Assembly (NCBI GenBank): GCA_963699085.1
Contig: CAVOTH010000005.1
Location: 62,001 to 126,000, forward strand
Source of the DNA: Bog-756 sp963699085
GTDB lineage: Bacteria > Actinomycetota > Acidimicrobiia > Acidimicrobiales > RAAP-2
DNA length: 64,000 nucleotides
Direction: 5' to 3'
The translations under genes were made by a program, and so were the position numbers. Of this stretch, positions 8,331-18,444 are shown one piece after another. Every line of letters starts with the position of its first letter. Position 1 is the first letter of the stretch. A model generated the notes under the pieces. The model was not told the origin of the DNA. It was given only the letters and a program-made list of their open reading frames with translations, and made no database searches.

Positions 8331-9879
8331 GTGGATGTGTCGTCAGTGTCCGACCCGAACGTAGTGGCGGACGAGGCCGTCGACGGGGTTGCGGCGCAGC
8401 GCACCGCCGACCTGTTGAGTGCCGAGCGGCGGAAGAAACGCGAAGTACTCTCCGACCAGGGCATCGATCCCTATCCCTTCCGATTCGACCGGACGGCCGT
8501 CGCCGCTCAGCTGCAGGAACGCCATGGGAGCCTGGATCCTGACACCCGGACGGGCGAAACGGTGCGATTGGCAGGACGCGTGACCTCGTTACGCGGCCAC
8601 GGCAAGCTCTCCTTCGCCACCCTCCAGGACCTGTCCGGTGCTATCCAGCTATTGATGCAATCCTCCGTCCTGTCGGCGACGGCAACTGCGGTGCTCGACC
8701 AGATGGACCTGGGAGACTGGATTGGCGCCGAAGGGGAGGTGGTGACCAGCCGACGTGGCGAGCTGTCCGTCGACGTGATCGAGCTGCACCTCCTGTCCAA
8801 GTCTCTTCGACCGCTGCCGGACAAATGGCACGGCCTGACGGCAACTGACACCCGCTACCGTCAGCGCGAGATCGACCTCCTCGCCAATCCCGACAGTCGC
8901 CTGGTATTCGATATCCGATTCCGCACCATCGCCGCCATGCCGCGCCCTGTTGGCCGCCGACGGGTTCGTCGAGGTCGAAACCCCGATCCTGCAGCCGCAA
9001 GCCGGCGGGGCGCTGGCCCGGCCGTTCTTGACCCACGCCAACGCGCTCGACATCGACCTGAGCTTGCGCATTGCCCCGGAGCTCTATCTGAAGCGCTTGG
9101 TCGTCGGCGGATACGAGCGGGTCTTCGAGATCGCCCGGAACTTCCGAAATGAGGGGATCGACACCCGACACAGTCCCGAGTTCACCGCCCTCGAGGCCTA
9201 CAGGGCCTTCGGTGACGTGACCGACGCCATGGACCTGAGCGAGCGCCTGATCGTCGAAGCGGCGGAGCGAGCGACCGGACGCATGAACTTCACTGTGGGA
9301 GGCCGGGCCATCGATCTCACTCCGCCGTGGCCCCGGCGCGACCTTCTGGACTGGCTGGAGGAGGTCGTGGGTCGCCGTCTCCACCCGACTGACCCGGTCG
9401 AGGATGTGCGCGCCGTGTGCGACGTGCACGGTGTCGATTACCTGCCGGAGTGGGGCTCCGGAAAGCTGATCTTCGAACTGTACGACACCGTCCTACTCCC
9501 GTTGACGGTCGACCCCGTTTTCGTCACGGGATTTCCCATCGAGGTCTCGCCACTGGCCCGCCGTACTCGTGAAGATCCGACGATGGCCGACCGCTTCGAA
9601 TTGTGCATCGATGCCAAGGAGTTCGCCAACGGGTACAGCGAGCTGAACATTCCCGAGGAACAGCAGGAGCGTTTCCGTCAGGAGGGGGAAGCCGCGGCTC
9701 ATGGCGACCTCGAGGCACATCCCGCCGACCGGGCCTTCGTGCGGGCGCTCGAATACGGGCTGCCGCCCACGGCCGGACTAGGGATCGGCGTCGACCGCCT
9801 GGTGATGCTGTTGGCCGAGGTCGAGGCCATCCGAGACGTGATCCTCTTTCCCATGCTCCGTCCCGAGGCTCCCAGTTGA
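8331..9879 (+). CDS. lysS: Lysyl-tRNA synthetase, class II (one-base frameshift)
   Basis: Together the two reading frames encode about 515 residues, a normal length for LysRS. The first part holds the OB-fold anticodon-binding domain (VRLAGRVTSLRGHGKLSFATLQDLSG). The second holds the catalytic core: GFVEVETPILQ (motif 1), FRNEGIDTRHSPEFTALEAY (motif 2) and GLGIGVDRLVMLL (motif 3). The frame changes near 8940: removing one C after ATG restores FRTIAAMRALLAADGFVEV. Nothing is missing, so an extra base in the draft is likelier than decay. GTG start follows GAGGGAG. The gene is followed after 26 bases by the lysyltransferase fusion, recalling the LysRS-MprF pairing of mycobacterial LysX, but as separate proteins. 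Confidence 0.9.
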
Positions 9880-9905
9880 CCAGCTCGCCCGAGGGTCCGA
9901 TCGCT

Positions 9906-12862
9906 GTGAAAGAGGTTGCGAACACGGTGGACCTCGGAGACCGCGAAGGGCTAGCCGGACGAGGCGGACCCGAAATCATTGGCGACGAGCAGAGTGCTCC
10001 AGCACTGTCCCTCATCGATGAGCAGATCGACGTCGAGCTCCCTGTCGGTGGCCGGATGGTCGTAGTGAGCGACCTCCACCTTGCTCCGGTGGCCACCCAA
10101 CGCTCAACGGCCGTAGCCGACGAACTGACCAAACTGCTCGACGCATGGTCGGGCCCTGGCCTGTTCATCATCGCCGGCGATGGCTTCGAGCTACTGGCCG
10201 GACCGCCCGACATCGACGCCATCCTGGACAGCCATGAGCAGCTGACCGAGGCGGCGTCCCGGTTTGCCGCACAGGAGGGACGCCGCATCGTGGTCCTGTC
10301 GGGCAACCACGACGGCCAACTGGCTTGGGACGGCGAGGCAGCCGCAGTCCTGACCACGCGATTCGGCGTCGACGCCCTGGCCCTCATCTGTGACGTCCAC
10401 TGCACCACCGAACACGGATCCCAGGTTGTCCGGGTGATCCACGGCAATCAGGTCGACCAATTCAATGCGTTCGAGGATCCCTGGTCACCAGTCGACACAC
10501 CATTTGGCCACCACGTCGTTCGAGACCTGCTTCCTGAACTCGAAACGCGTCAGCGTCCGGGATCGCTTCTCGAGGGAGTCCAGTGGCTGGACGGTGACAT
10601 CGGCGACTTCCTCGGCTCGCGTCTCTTCTACCGCAAGATCGTCGGCAAGCTGTGGCTCGTGGCCGTACCGTTTGTGGCCATCCTGCTCCTGCGGTTGCTG
10701 ACCTTCCTTCCCGGGGTCGGTGGGCTGCTCCACCATCACGCGGTGAGGTGGCTCCTCGGATTCGGCATCCTGGTCGTATTCATGATCCTTGTCGCTGCTG
10801 TTGCCGCTGCCGCCACACTGCTGCGGGTAAACAAAGCCTTGGCGGAGACGGCGGTCAGCGCCCGGTCGGATCCGGCCAGTCACAACGCCCCGGCACGCGC
10901 CGACGCGGCGCGCGCCTGGCGACTCAGGGCTTCGCTGGACTCATCTCCGGTCATACCCATGAACCGGAGCTGTCGGTCGTTGGTGAGGGCTTCTACGCCA
11001 ACTCTGGCAGCGGCACAACATCAGTGGTGGGGCGACGCTCCCGGTTTCGACTTCCCCAGCCCTACGTTCCTATCGACCGGTTCTCCTATGTGGAGTTGAC
11101 GGGCGGGCGGGACCTCGAGGTCGCGTTGTGGCTCCACGAGCGCTCTCACCGAAGCCCGGTCCTGCTGGAGCGCCTTGCGTTGGCTCGACGTGGGCCGGAC
11201 CTGACAGGAACCACCAAGGTGGCCGCTCTACCGACGGGCCCGACATGGCCGATCGACCATTCCGTCCTCGTGCGGTCGATCCATCGTCGACGGATTCGCC
11301 GGTTTGGCGCAGGCGTGTTGCTGGTCTCGGGGGGGCTCAATGTGGTATTCGCCCTCCTCTGGAACGTCCGGGGTACCCGCCCGGTCGACCACTGGCTGCT
11401 CTTCGGGATCCACCCCCTGACGGTGACGGAGGCCGTGGTGGCCGGTCTCGCCCTGGTGGGCTTGGCCCGTGGGCTGAGGCGCGGTCTACGACCGGTGTGG
11501 ATCGCCACGCTGGTGCTGGTCCTCGCCACCACGGTGGACCGGTTGGCCCAGGGCCGGCCTCCCCAGGGATCCATCGTCGCGCTTGTTTTCAGTTTGTGGC
11601 TCCTGGTGGAACACCGGCACTTCCGGGTTCGGCCGACCGGAGTGAGCCGTCTGTTCATCGCCGTGGCCGCTGTCGGTCTGGTGGTGATCGCCGCCGCGGC
11701 GGGGGTGGGCAACCTCCCCCACCACCACCATCAACAGTCCCAGGTGGTCTTTCTCCTGATCGTGGCGACGTTGGCGCTGCTGGCTCTGGTGGTTCGGCCC
11801 AATCGAGAGTCGCGTCGTACCGGAGCCGCCCGCCACGAGGCCTTTGTGCAGGCCCGAGCCATCATCGAGGCGCACGGTGGAGACACGCTCGATTACTTCG
11901 CACTTCGTGACGACAAGTCCTGGTTCTTCACCGGTGAGTCGTTGGTGGCCTATTCGGTGATCAACGGGGTCATGTTGGTATCGCCAGACCCCATCGGACC
12001 CCCTGGCGATCGTGCCGAAGTGTGGTCGGACGTCATGGATTTCGCCGAGGGGAACAACTGGTCACCTGTGGTACTTGCCGCCTCCCAGGGCTGGCTGGGG
12101 GTCTACCGGGCCGCCGGCCTGGTAGATCATTACATCGGCGACGAAGCAATCGTCGACTGCTCGACCTTCACGCTCAAGGGGAAGGCGATGAAGTCGCTAC
12201 GTGGTTCCTACAACCGGGTCCAGAAGGAGGGCTGCCGGGTTGAGTGCTACCTCTCCTTGGCCGAAGTGTCGACGGAGGTGCGAGAACAGCTCCTCGAGCT
12301 GATGACCGAGACGCGCCAGGGAGAAGCCGAGCGCGGTTACTCGATGACCCTGAGCCGGATCTTCGACCCGCGGGACGAAGGGTTGCTGCTGGCCGTGTGC
12401 TTCGATGCGGAAGGAAAGCCACTCGCCTTCAACCAGTACGTCCCGGCCAGCGAGGTCGACGGATTCTCCCTTGACCTCATGAGGCGGACCGCCGACACCG
12501 ATGCCCCCAACGGGCTCACCGATTTCGTGATCATCGAGACGATCAATTGGATGGCCGAGCGCGGGTATCGCGGCCTCGGGCTCAACTTCGCCACCATGCG
12601 GTCCGTGGTGGCGGGTGAAGCCGGCGACGGACCGTGGACCCACCTCGAAAAGTCCGTCCTCCACCACTTCAGCGACACCATGCAGATCGAGTCTCTTTGG
12701 AAGTTCAACAAGAAGTACGAGCCACAGTGGAATCCTCGGTTCGTGGTGACCGGACCATTCCTACCTCTCGCTTCGAGCAGCCTGGCCATCGCTCGGGCAG
12801 AGTCCGTGGTCGAGTTGCCTGTGGTCGGTTCGTTGCTCAAGTCCCGACCACCGGTCGGTTAG
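9906..12862 (+). CDS. Metallophosphoesterase-MprF-type lysyltransferase fusion (one-base frameshift)
   Basis: About 985 residues once a missing C near 10915 is allowed. The first 360 residues are a calcineurin-like phosphoesterase with all five metal motifs: SDLHL, AGDGFE, GNHD, HGNQVD and GHTHEPE. Two hydrophobic helices (about 255-310) are inserted between the fourth and fifth motifs. Then come six transmembrane helices and a C-terminal DUF2156/MprF synthase domain (ALRDDKSWFF, SLRGSYNRVQKEG, GLNFATMRS). The latter transfers lysine from Lys-tRNA to phosphatidylglycerol, making the membrane less anionic. The frameshift falls just before GHTH, which completes the phosphoesterase, so both halves belong to one gene. 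The function of the phosphoesterase is unknown. Confidence 0.8.
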
Positions 12863-12885
12863 CGGGGCACGCCACAGGGCAGTGC

Positions 12886-12917
12886 TGACAGCGCCGCGAG
12901 CATGGCGGCCGCTGTCA
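12886..12917. terminator. Hairpin between convergent genes
   Basis: TGACAGCG (12886-12893) pairs exactly with CGCTGTCA (12910-12917), and CCGC next to the left arm can extend the stem past a one-base bulge. It lies in the 63-base gap between the lysyltransferase fusion and the convergent esterase gene, where a bidirectional terminator is expected. There is no clear U tract. Confidence 0.5.
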
Positions 12918-12925
12918 TGTTCGCA

Positions 12926-14245
12926 TTAGGTTTGCGAAGCACCCATTGTGCAATGAGCCACAGTCGAGGCGGGCTGAGGTGTCAGCTTCAGTCTCCACGA
13001 CAGCCACGGGAGCGAGTCGTGAAACGCCTGGCTCCAAAAGGTGAAGTCGTGGCCACCCGAGGGCTCGGCCGAGCACGTCTCGATCCCGGCCTTGACGCTT
13101 AGAGGTACGAGCATCTTGATGTCGGACAGCGCTTCGCTGTCTTGGGCACCGACCTCGTACCATCCGGCCATGCCGTTGTAGTGACCGTGCTTGATTAGGT
13201 ACAGCGGGTCGTTGGCGTCATAGGCGTGGCGCGACCCACCGAACAGTGACGCAATGGTCTGACTTCTGTCTTCGGACTGGTAGGTCGGATTGGCGTAACC
13301 CGAGTACGAGGCAAATGTCGTATAGAGGTTCGGGTTCCGGAGCGCCAGGTTGGTGGCACACGTACCTCCCTCGGAAAGCCCCGCCACCGCGACCGATCCG
13401 GGTTTGACGTCGGCGTTGAAGCTCTTGGCCATATAGGCCAGGACGTCCACGGTCAGATAAGTTTCCATGTTGCCGTAGAGCTTGCTGTCCACACACTCAC
13501 TGTCGCCGGTCTCCGACCCGTTTATTGCGGGCATGACCAGGATCGGGGCAACTCCGTGATTGCGTTCGGCGAAAGCGAGGGACGTCGCATCTGCAAACCC
13601 GGCGCGCGTCCAGTCCGAGGGGCTTCCGGGTGTCCCGTGCAACAGCTCGATAACGGGAAGTTGGGGGTTGCCCCGGGCAAACCAGTCCGGGGGCACCCAT
13701 ACATAGGCATCCGGGGCGTTCACGTGCGACACGACCCCTGGTATGGACACTGCCAAGGTGGCACCGTGGTGGGGCAGAATCCCGGTTCGCTGGACCTGGT
13801 CGCGCAGCGCTTTCAGCGTTGCGTCGTCAAGGAAGTGGTTGGCTTCCTTGCCGAGGAGCCGCGACAGGGTCGGATAGTAGGCGAATGTGACATTGGCCGC
13901 GCTTCCGGCCGACACCACCGCCAGGACGACAGCAAGGATGCCGAGGATCCGGCGCCATACGTGGGCCACGCGCCAACCGGCGATGACCAACCCTCCGACG
14001 AGACAGGCCGCGCCGAGCCACAGATACATCGAGTGAGGGGCACCGGCCGGGATCGGTTCGAAGAGGTGTAGCGCCACGAACAGCACGACGATGAATGCGA
14101 TGCCGAGTGGGATTCCGATCGCGAACTCCCACTTCCAGTCGTGGCGCCATACTACCGATACGACCACTGCCGCCAAGGTGACCCAGAACAAGGCGACGGG
14201 TAACCAACCCGAAACGATGGAGACATCACCCAGATTCGCTACCAA
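12926..14245 (-). CDS. Membrane-anchored alpha/beta-hydrolase (esterase D family), paralog 2
   Basis: A 439-residue protein with the same layout as the gene at 5868-7160: the shared opening SIVSGWLPV, four transmembrane helices, then an esterase domain with the elbow AGLSEGGTC and a His in GGHDFTFWSQAFHDSLPWLSWRL. Other shared blocks include GTPGSPSDW versus GEPGSAADW and DSECVDS versus DSECVNS. The start is TTG without a good ribosome-binding site; no better one is in frame. It converges on the lysyltransferase fusion. A lysyl-lipid or cell-envelope ester hydrolase role is inferred from that context; mycolyltransferase-like folds are in the same superfamily. Confidence 0.78.
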   Translation of the reverse strand: MVANLGDVSIVSGWLPVALFWVTLAAVVVSVVWRHDWKWEFAIGIPLGIAFIVVLFVALHLFEPIPAGAPHSMYLWLGAACLVGGLVIAGWRVAHVWRRILGILAVVLAVVSAGSAANVTFAYYPTLSRLLGKEANHFLDDATLKALRDQVQRTGILPHHGATLAVSIPGVVSHVNAPDAYVWVPPDWFARGNPQLPVIELLHGTPGSPSDWTRAGFADATSLAFAERNHGVAPILVMPAINGSETGDSECVDSKLYGNMETYLTVDVLAYMAKSFNADVKPGSVAVAGLSEGGTCATNLALRNPNLYTTFASYSGYANPTYQSEDRSQTIASLFGGSRHAYDANDPLYLIKHGHYNGMAGWYEVGAQDSEALSDIKMLVPLSVKAGIETCSAEPSGGHDFTFWSQAFHDSLPWLSWRLKLTPQPASTVAHCTMGASQT

Positions 14246-14449
14246 CGAGCACCGGCCCTATTCGACTAGGTAGGCGAGAAACCCCGAGACCATACGTTCG
14301 CGGAGCCCACCTCTTTGACCTGGGGATCTTAGCGAAGCGGCGGAATCGGCAGTGGCGCCGGTCGGCGTCCGGCACTTTTGGATGCAGAATCGACGCGCGC
14401 CGGTCGTCCCGGTTCCGGGTCGGTGTTACCGGAACCTCGTAGCTCGGGC

Positions 14450-17400
14450 CTATGGGCCGTAGGTGAACATGACCGCCGGGTTGGCGACCGAGAATCCCGA
14501 TCCGTCCAGCTCGCTGGCCAGCGTCTCCACCTCGATGGGGACAGTAGTTCCGGCCTGGCCCGGCGGCGCGGTGACGTCAATCCTGGTGGGGTCACCCCCG
14601 TCGTCGGTCCCGGCGGGATTGGCGAAGGTTGTGGCGTCCACCGAACCGAACCGGACGGAGACCACCCACCCGAGCCCCGATCCGACCAACTGCACCGCCG
14701 TACCCCCGGCGGCGGGTCCCTTCAGGTGGTGGCCTGCATCGAGTACCGGATCTCCGGGAGCGGCGTAGGTAAAGGTGTCCACTGTTGGATCGGCGGTCGA
14801 GCATCCGCTCGGGGTGCACACCAGCACGTCGTCCCGGCCGACGGCAGCCGGTGGCGTGGCGACCACGATGGTCGACCCGACGATCTGGAAAGCACTGGTC
14901 TCGCCGAAAGACGGCCCACCGGGGACCTGGTCCACCCACTGGATGCTTATGGCCGCCCCGAAGCCCGTCCCGGTGATGGTGAGCGGAGTTCCTCCGGCGG
15001 TCGACCCAGCGGAGAGGCCGGAGGGGGTGGACAAGCCGGTGATGGTGGCAACTGGCGCGTACACGACATATCCGGGATCACTCGGGGGCGACGTCGAGCC
15101 GAGGGACCCGCGGTTCGGGCTGGCCAGTGTCTGCACCGTCACGGATACCGTGAGCGGAAGCGCGGACCCGGGTGGGGCGCTGGGTGCTTCGAGGACCAGC
15201 TGGGTCGCACTGATGCTGACCAGGCCGGGATAGCCGAGCCCTGAAGGCCCGGCGACAACCGACGTCGCCCGGCCAGGAGTCCCGATGTCGGTCCACAGGT
15301 AGCCGAGGATGTCGAAGCCGTCACCGGTGACCACGATCCTCGAGTATCCGGAGGCGCTGATGTACTGCTTGCCGTCGGCGCCGGTCCTGGCCGTGACCGA
15401 GCTGACCACCGGAGCAGCCAGGTAGTCGTACTCGGTCGATGCCGGCGTGACCTCGCACCCGCATCCGGACGGCGCCGAGACGGCCCCATAGGCGTCGGTC
15501 GTGACCGTGCCGGCGAACGGAGGGAGGATCGGCGCCGTAGCGCTGGTGCCTCCCGGTGACACCACGGTGACCTGGACCTGGCAGACGTCGGACGATGGGG
15601 CGGTCGGGCCGGTGCAACGTGTGGCCGCTCGCTCGGCGGGTACCTCGGCCAGGATCCTGTCGTCGGAGACCACGCGGAACACGCGGGCTGGAACCGATCC
15701 GAATTCGACCCCGCGTGGCCGAGTCGAACCCGGATCCGCTGATCGCAACCTTCACCCCACCCGATCGGGGTCCACCGGTGGGACCGACCTGCTCCACCGA
15801 GGGGACCGGGAGTCCGCTGGCGACGTCCACATAGTGGAGGACGGCGTCGGGTGTCGGCCTGCTCGCCGCCCCGCCGGCCAGAGTGACGATCACCTGGTAG
15901 TCGCCGGCGCCGTTGCCCGAGCGGGCCAACTGGGCTCCGGTTGGCACCGTTACCTTGAGCCGCCGGGATGACAAGACCCGGACCCGACGATGGCTACCGG
16001 AGGTGGCGGGAATGACCTCGCCACCGACAGATACCGACGACACCAGGCTGGTTCCGTCGGAACCCTCGAATCCGCTACCGGTCACAGTGACCACCCGGGC
16101 CGCGCTATCGGTAGCGGCGACGGAGACGGTGTCCGGGGACAGGCCACTGACCGTGGGAACCGGTGCAGCGACCGAGGTGCAAAGGGCGGAGGCCAATCCT
16201 GGAGCGCCGCCCGGACCGGTGAGCTCCGGTGAGCCCAGTCCGGTGGCCATGTCGTAGCCGACCGTTGCAGGAAAGAGCCCGTCGGCCTTGGAGCCAACTG
16301 CGTTCGTTCCCAAGGTCACGTCATGGAACGACCGGGCGTAATCGGTGGGGTCCGCGGCGACACGGTAGAGCAGCGGGGCGACGAATCCCAGTGGGCGGTC
16401 TGTGCCGCTGACGGACTGGCACTCCGTGGTCGAGGCGGTGTCGGCCAACATGGCCGCCCAGAGAGGGGCGGCTGACGACGTGCCGCCGGCGGCGGTCCAC
16501 CGGCCTCCGTAGAAGACAGTGACCCCACCTGCGGAGGGGTCAGCAGCGGCACTGACATCGGGGACTTCGCGGCACGAGGTGGGATCGGGGGCGCAGAAGT
16601 TCGGGCCGGGCACCTGTTCGGCGGCTGCAATGGTCGTCGGGTCGGCCACTCCGGGAACTCCGCTGTCGATCTGCCACGCAGGGGCGGCCCAGGTCCGTGA
16701 CAGCCCACCGCCACCTCCACCGCCCGAGGGGGATCCCCAGGCGGTTTCGCCTCCCGGGACGAGGCTCGTCCCACCGACGGCGAGCACGTAGGGCTGGCTG
16801 GCTGGATCGTCGACGGACAGTACGGGTTTGGCCGACTGGTCGCCCAAGTTGCAGTCGCTCGAACCGCTGTCCCCAGTGGCGGCCACGACGGTCTGCCCCT
16901 GGGCCGCCGCCTGTTCGAACAGCAGGTTCTCGGCCTGCTGCACCCCGGGCTCCTCCAGCTGCATGGCCGACTCGCACAGTCCGTAGCTCGTGGTGACGAC
17001 CGACGCATTGTCATCGGCCACGATCCGGCTGAACTCGTCCAGCGACCCCGTTACCGTATTCGGGGCCTCGTAGACGTTGATTCGGGCCCCGGGAGCCAGG
17101 GCGGACACGTTCTCGATGTCGAGCGCCGCCTCCCCGACGCCCGGACCGGAGGGGAGTCCCCCGTCGACGGGTACCACCTTCAGCCGGACGGACATTTCCA
17201 CGGCAGGCGCCTTACCGAAGTAGCACCGGTCGAACCCGCTGATGTCGGACGGGTCGAATGTGTCGAGTGCATAGACATCAATGGTCTGGCCGCGTCCGTC
17301 CGCTCCGCGCGCATAGAGGCCGTCCACCCCGTACATCTTTGCCACTGCGCCGTCGGTGACCGCCCCCAACGAGCTCTGCAGCGACCGCGCCGCGGCACAG

Positions 17401-18117
17401 GCCCTGGGTCCATTGTCAGCGGGAGTCCCGCCCGATGTCAGGTCGACCGCCGCAGGTGCATGCCCACCGCTGGGAATGGGTGACACGGGTCGCGACCGGG
17501 CCACGTCGTCGAGCCCGACCACCGCGGATACCGAACGGGCCATAGCCCCCGGGAGGGCAGCCGGCGCGGTGGACAGGCGCCCGAACGTTCCATCCGCCAA
17601 CCTCACCCTGTCGAGCCTCGTGTGGAACAGCCGCTCCAGTCCACTGACGGGCCCGGAGACGGTGACGATCAGTCCGTCGGTGACTGTCGTTCGGAGACCC
17701 TGGGTGGCAGCCGCGGCGCGCAGATCGGCAACCACAGAGGGATCACCTCCGAACTGGCGGTCGAACGCGGCACGCGACAGGACCCGGTCGAACTCCGGCG
17801 ATCCCGGTATGGACACCTCGGCGCGCCAACTGGGCCAGGCCGGTAGCGGACCGGGGGCGGAGCACCACGTCGACACTGGTCCGATCGCTGCCCCCGATCG
17901 GGCCGAGTCTCGTCGCCCCCATCGGAAGGGGCACCGTCGGCGCCACGGTGGCCAGCGGTGGAGGCGTGATCCTCGCCGTCGCCGCCGGGATCGTCGAGGC
18001 CGCGGCGTCATCTCGTCCAGTGGGTGTGAGGACGGAGCCGACAACTATGGCGAGGACCACCGTGGCCGGTCCGTGCGCCCAACGGATGACCATCTTCTTC
18101 CGCTCGAAGCGCCCCAC
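14450..18117 (-). CDS. Secreted sedolisin (S53) protease with C-terminal IPT/TIG repeats (two frameshifts)
   Basis: About 1,220 residues after two one-base corrections. An N-terminal signal helix (VIRWAHGPATVVLAIVVG) leads into a pro-kumamolisin propeptide (SIPGSPEFDRVLSRAAFDRQFG). The S53 domain has GEAALDIE (catalytic Glu and Asp), ATGDSGSSDC (oxyanion Asp) and GGTSSAAPLWA (nucleophile Ser). Three or more IPT/TIG immunoglobulin-like repeats follow (GSGFDSAT, ITGTGFGAAI, LVGSGLGWVV). Extra bases near 17816 and in the C run at 15709-15712 break the frame; RRVSIPGSPEF and SATRVEFGSV are restored by removing one each. Sedolisins are acid-acting extracellular endopeptidases activated by propeptide removal. 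The GTG start at 18117 follows GAGGGGG; ATG at 18093 is an alternative. Confidence 0.85.
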
Positions 18118-18444
18118 GCCGCCCCCTCGTCCGAAATCCCCGGAGCGCGCCGCCCGCGCCGCAGGAGATCTTAGCCAAGCGACCATTCGCTCCGCTCCTT
18201 GAGCGGAGAGACGCGCCTCCGATCGCCGTGTGAACATCGACCACGAGCTTGCCGATCGTTGGTGCATACACGCCCTGAAAATCACACCACACGTCGGGGG
18301 CGACACCACGCGTGAAAAGGCGTTGGTCCGCGCCGCCAGCTCCTTGCTCATTCGGGAGTGACATGTTAGACAAAGTCAATTGGCGGTTAGGCGTTGTGCA
18401 ATTTGGCGGTCAGGCGTTCGTGCCCGGGATGCAGGGGGCAGTTG

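Noticed and set aside
5868..14245. LysX-type single fusion of MprF and LysRS
   Set aside because: lysS has its own stop at 9879 and the next gene a separate start with a ribosome-binding site, so the proteins are separate.
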